A DNA stretch of 64,000 nucleotides from the NCBI GenBank assembly GCA_965153355.1, contig OZ231126.1, positions 2,108,001 through 2,172,000 on the forward strand, read 5' to 3'. The translations under genes and the position numbers were made by a program. This document shows positions 63,921 to 64,000 of this stretch, in pieces; positions within the stretch are counted from its first letter, which is position 1, and each line of letters opens with the position of its first letter. The notes under the pieces were generated by a model that was given only the letters and a program-made list of their open reading frames with translations, did no database searches and was not told where the DNA came from. Source of the stretch: Flaccisagitta enflata (taxonomy: Eukaryota; Chaetognatha; Sagittoidea; Aphragmophora).

Positions 63921-64000
63921 CTATGAATGAAAGTAAAAGAATGGATGGAAGGATGAAGATTTCATGAAACCTTTTATATGAAATTTGGACAACGTAACTA

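Overview
This window reads as a repeat-rich nuclear genome segment from an invertebrate animal, probably marine. Supporting this are spliced genes with GT-AG introns, von Willebrand factor A (vWA)/EGF extracellular-protein exons, a non-LTR retrotransposon with a short tandem 3' tail, many small inverted-repeat elements, and about 17 copies of a short interspersed element whose core is an ACGG/GGTC-type tetranucleotide tract. Those copies resemble the pearl/CvA elements known from bivalves. The species cannot be fixed from sequence alone.

The host gene runs on the minus strand across the whole window and continues past both ends. Its exons, in transcript order, lie at 63920-63621, 61968-61839, 57230-57155 (doubtful), 48332-48086, 45271-45122, 44307-44161, 11762-11551, 10139-9905, 7337-7167 and 558-439. 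They encode alternating EGF and vWA modules. Introns hold nearly everything else: hAT-, pogo- and foldback-type miniature elements, a ~1 kb dispersed repeat (called repeat X here), the tetranucleotide-core elements, minisatellites, and long CA, TC, CAA and ATTC tracts.

The main object is a giant DNA transposon at 12152-40553 (28,402 bp). It sits in the 32.4 kb intron between two vWA exons, antisense to the host gene. It has 69-bp perfect terminal inverted repeats beginning CACTC, a 2-bp CA flanking duplication, and AT-rich subterminal motifs. It carries a 926-aa transposase of the CACTA/EnSpm-like type found in animals (candidate D401, D490, E754). All its genes are on the plus strand: gene 1 (5 exons, 446 aa, unknown), a possible 45-aa microprotein, the transposase, gene 2 (19 exons, 1,697 aa, unknown, its ATG overlapping the transposase stop as TAATG), two tandem acidic paralogues (156 and 149 aa), and three tandem RING-like/B-box genes (198, 177 and 180 aa) that look like TRIM-type ubiquitin ligases. 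Every splice phase in these eight models closes in frame, which is strong internal evidence that they are real genes.

I infer that the transposase and gene 2 are the mobility module and that the RING/B-box and acidic proteins are accessory cargo. An inverted, decayed transposase copy directly upstream of the transposase could form hairpin RNA with it. The TAACAATTATA motif found next to both TIRs recurs in the element's introns and in a 380-bp tandem array, and is a candidate binding site for an element-encoded protein.
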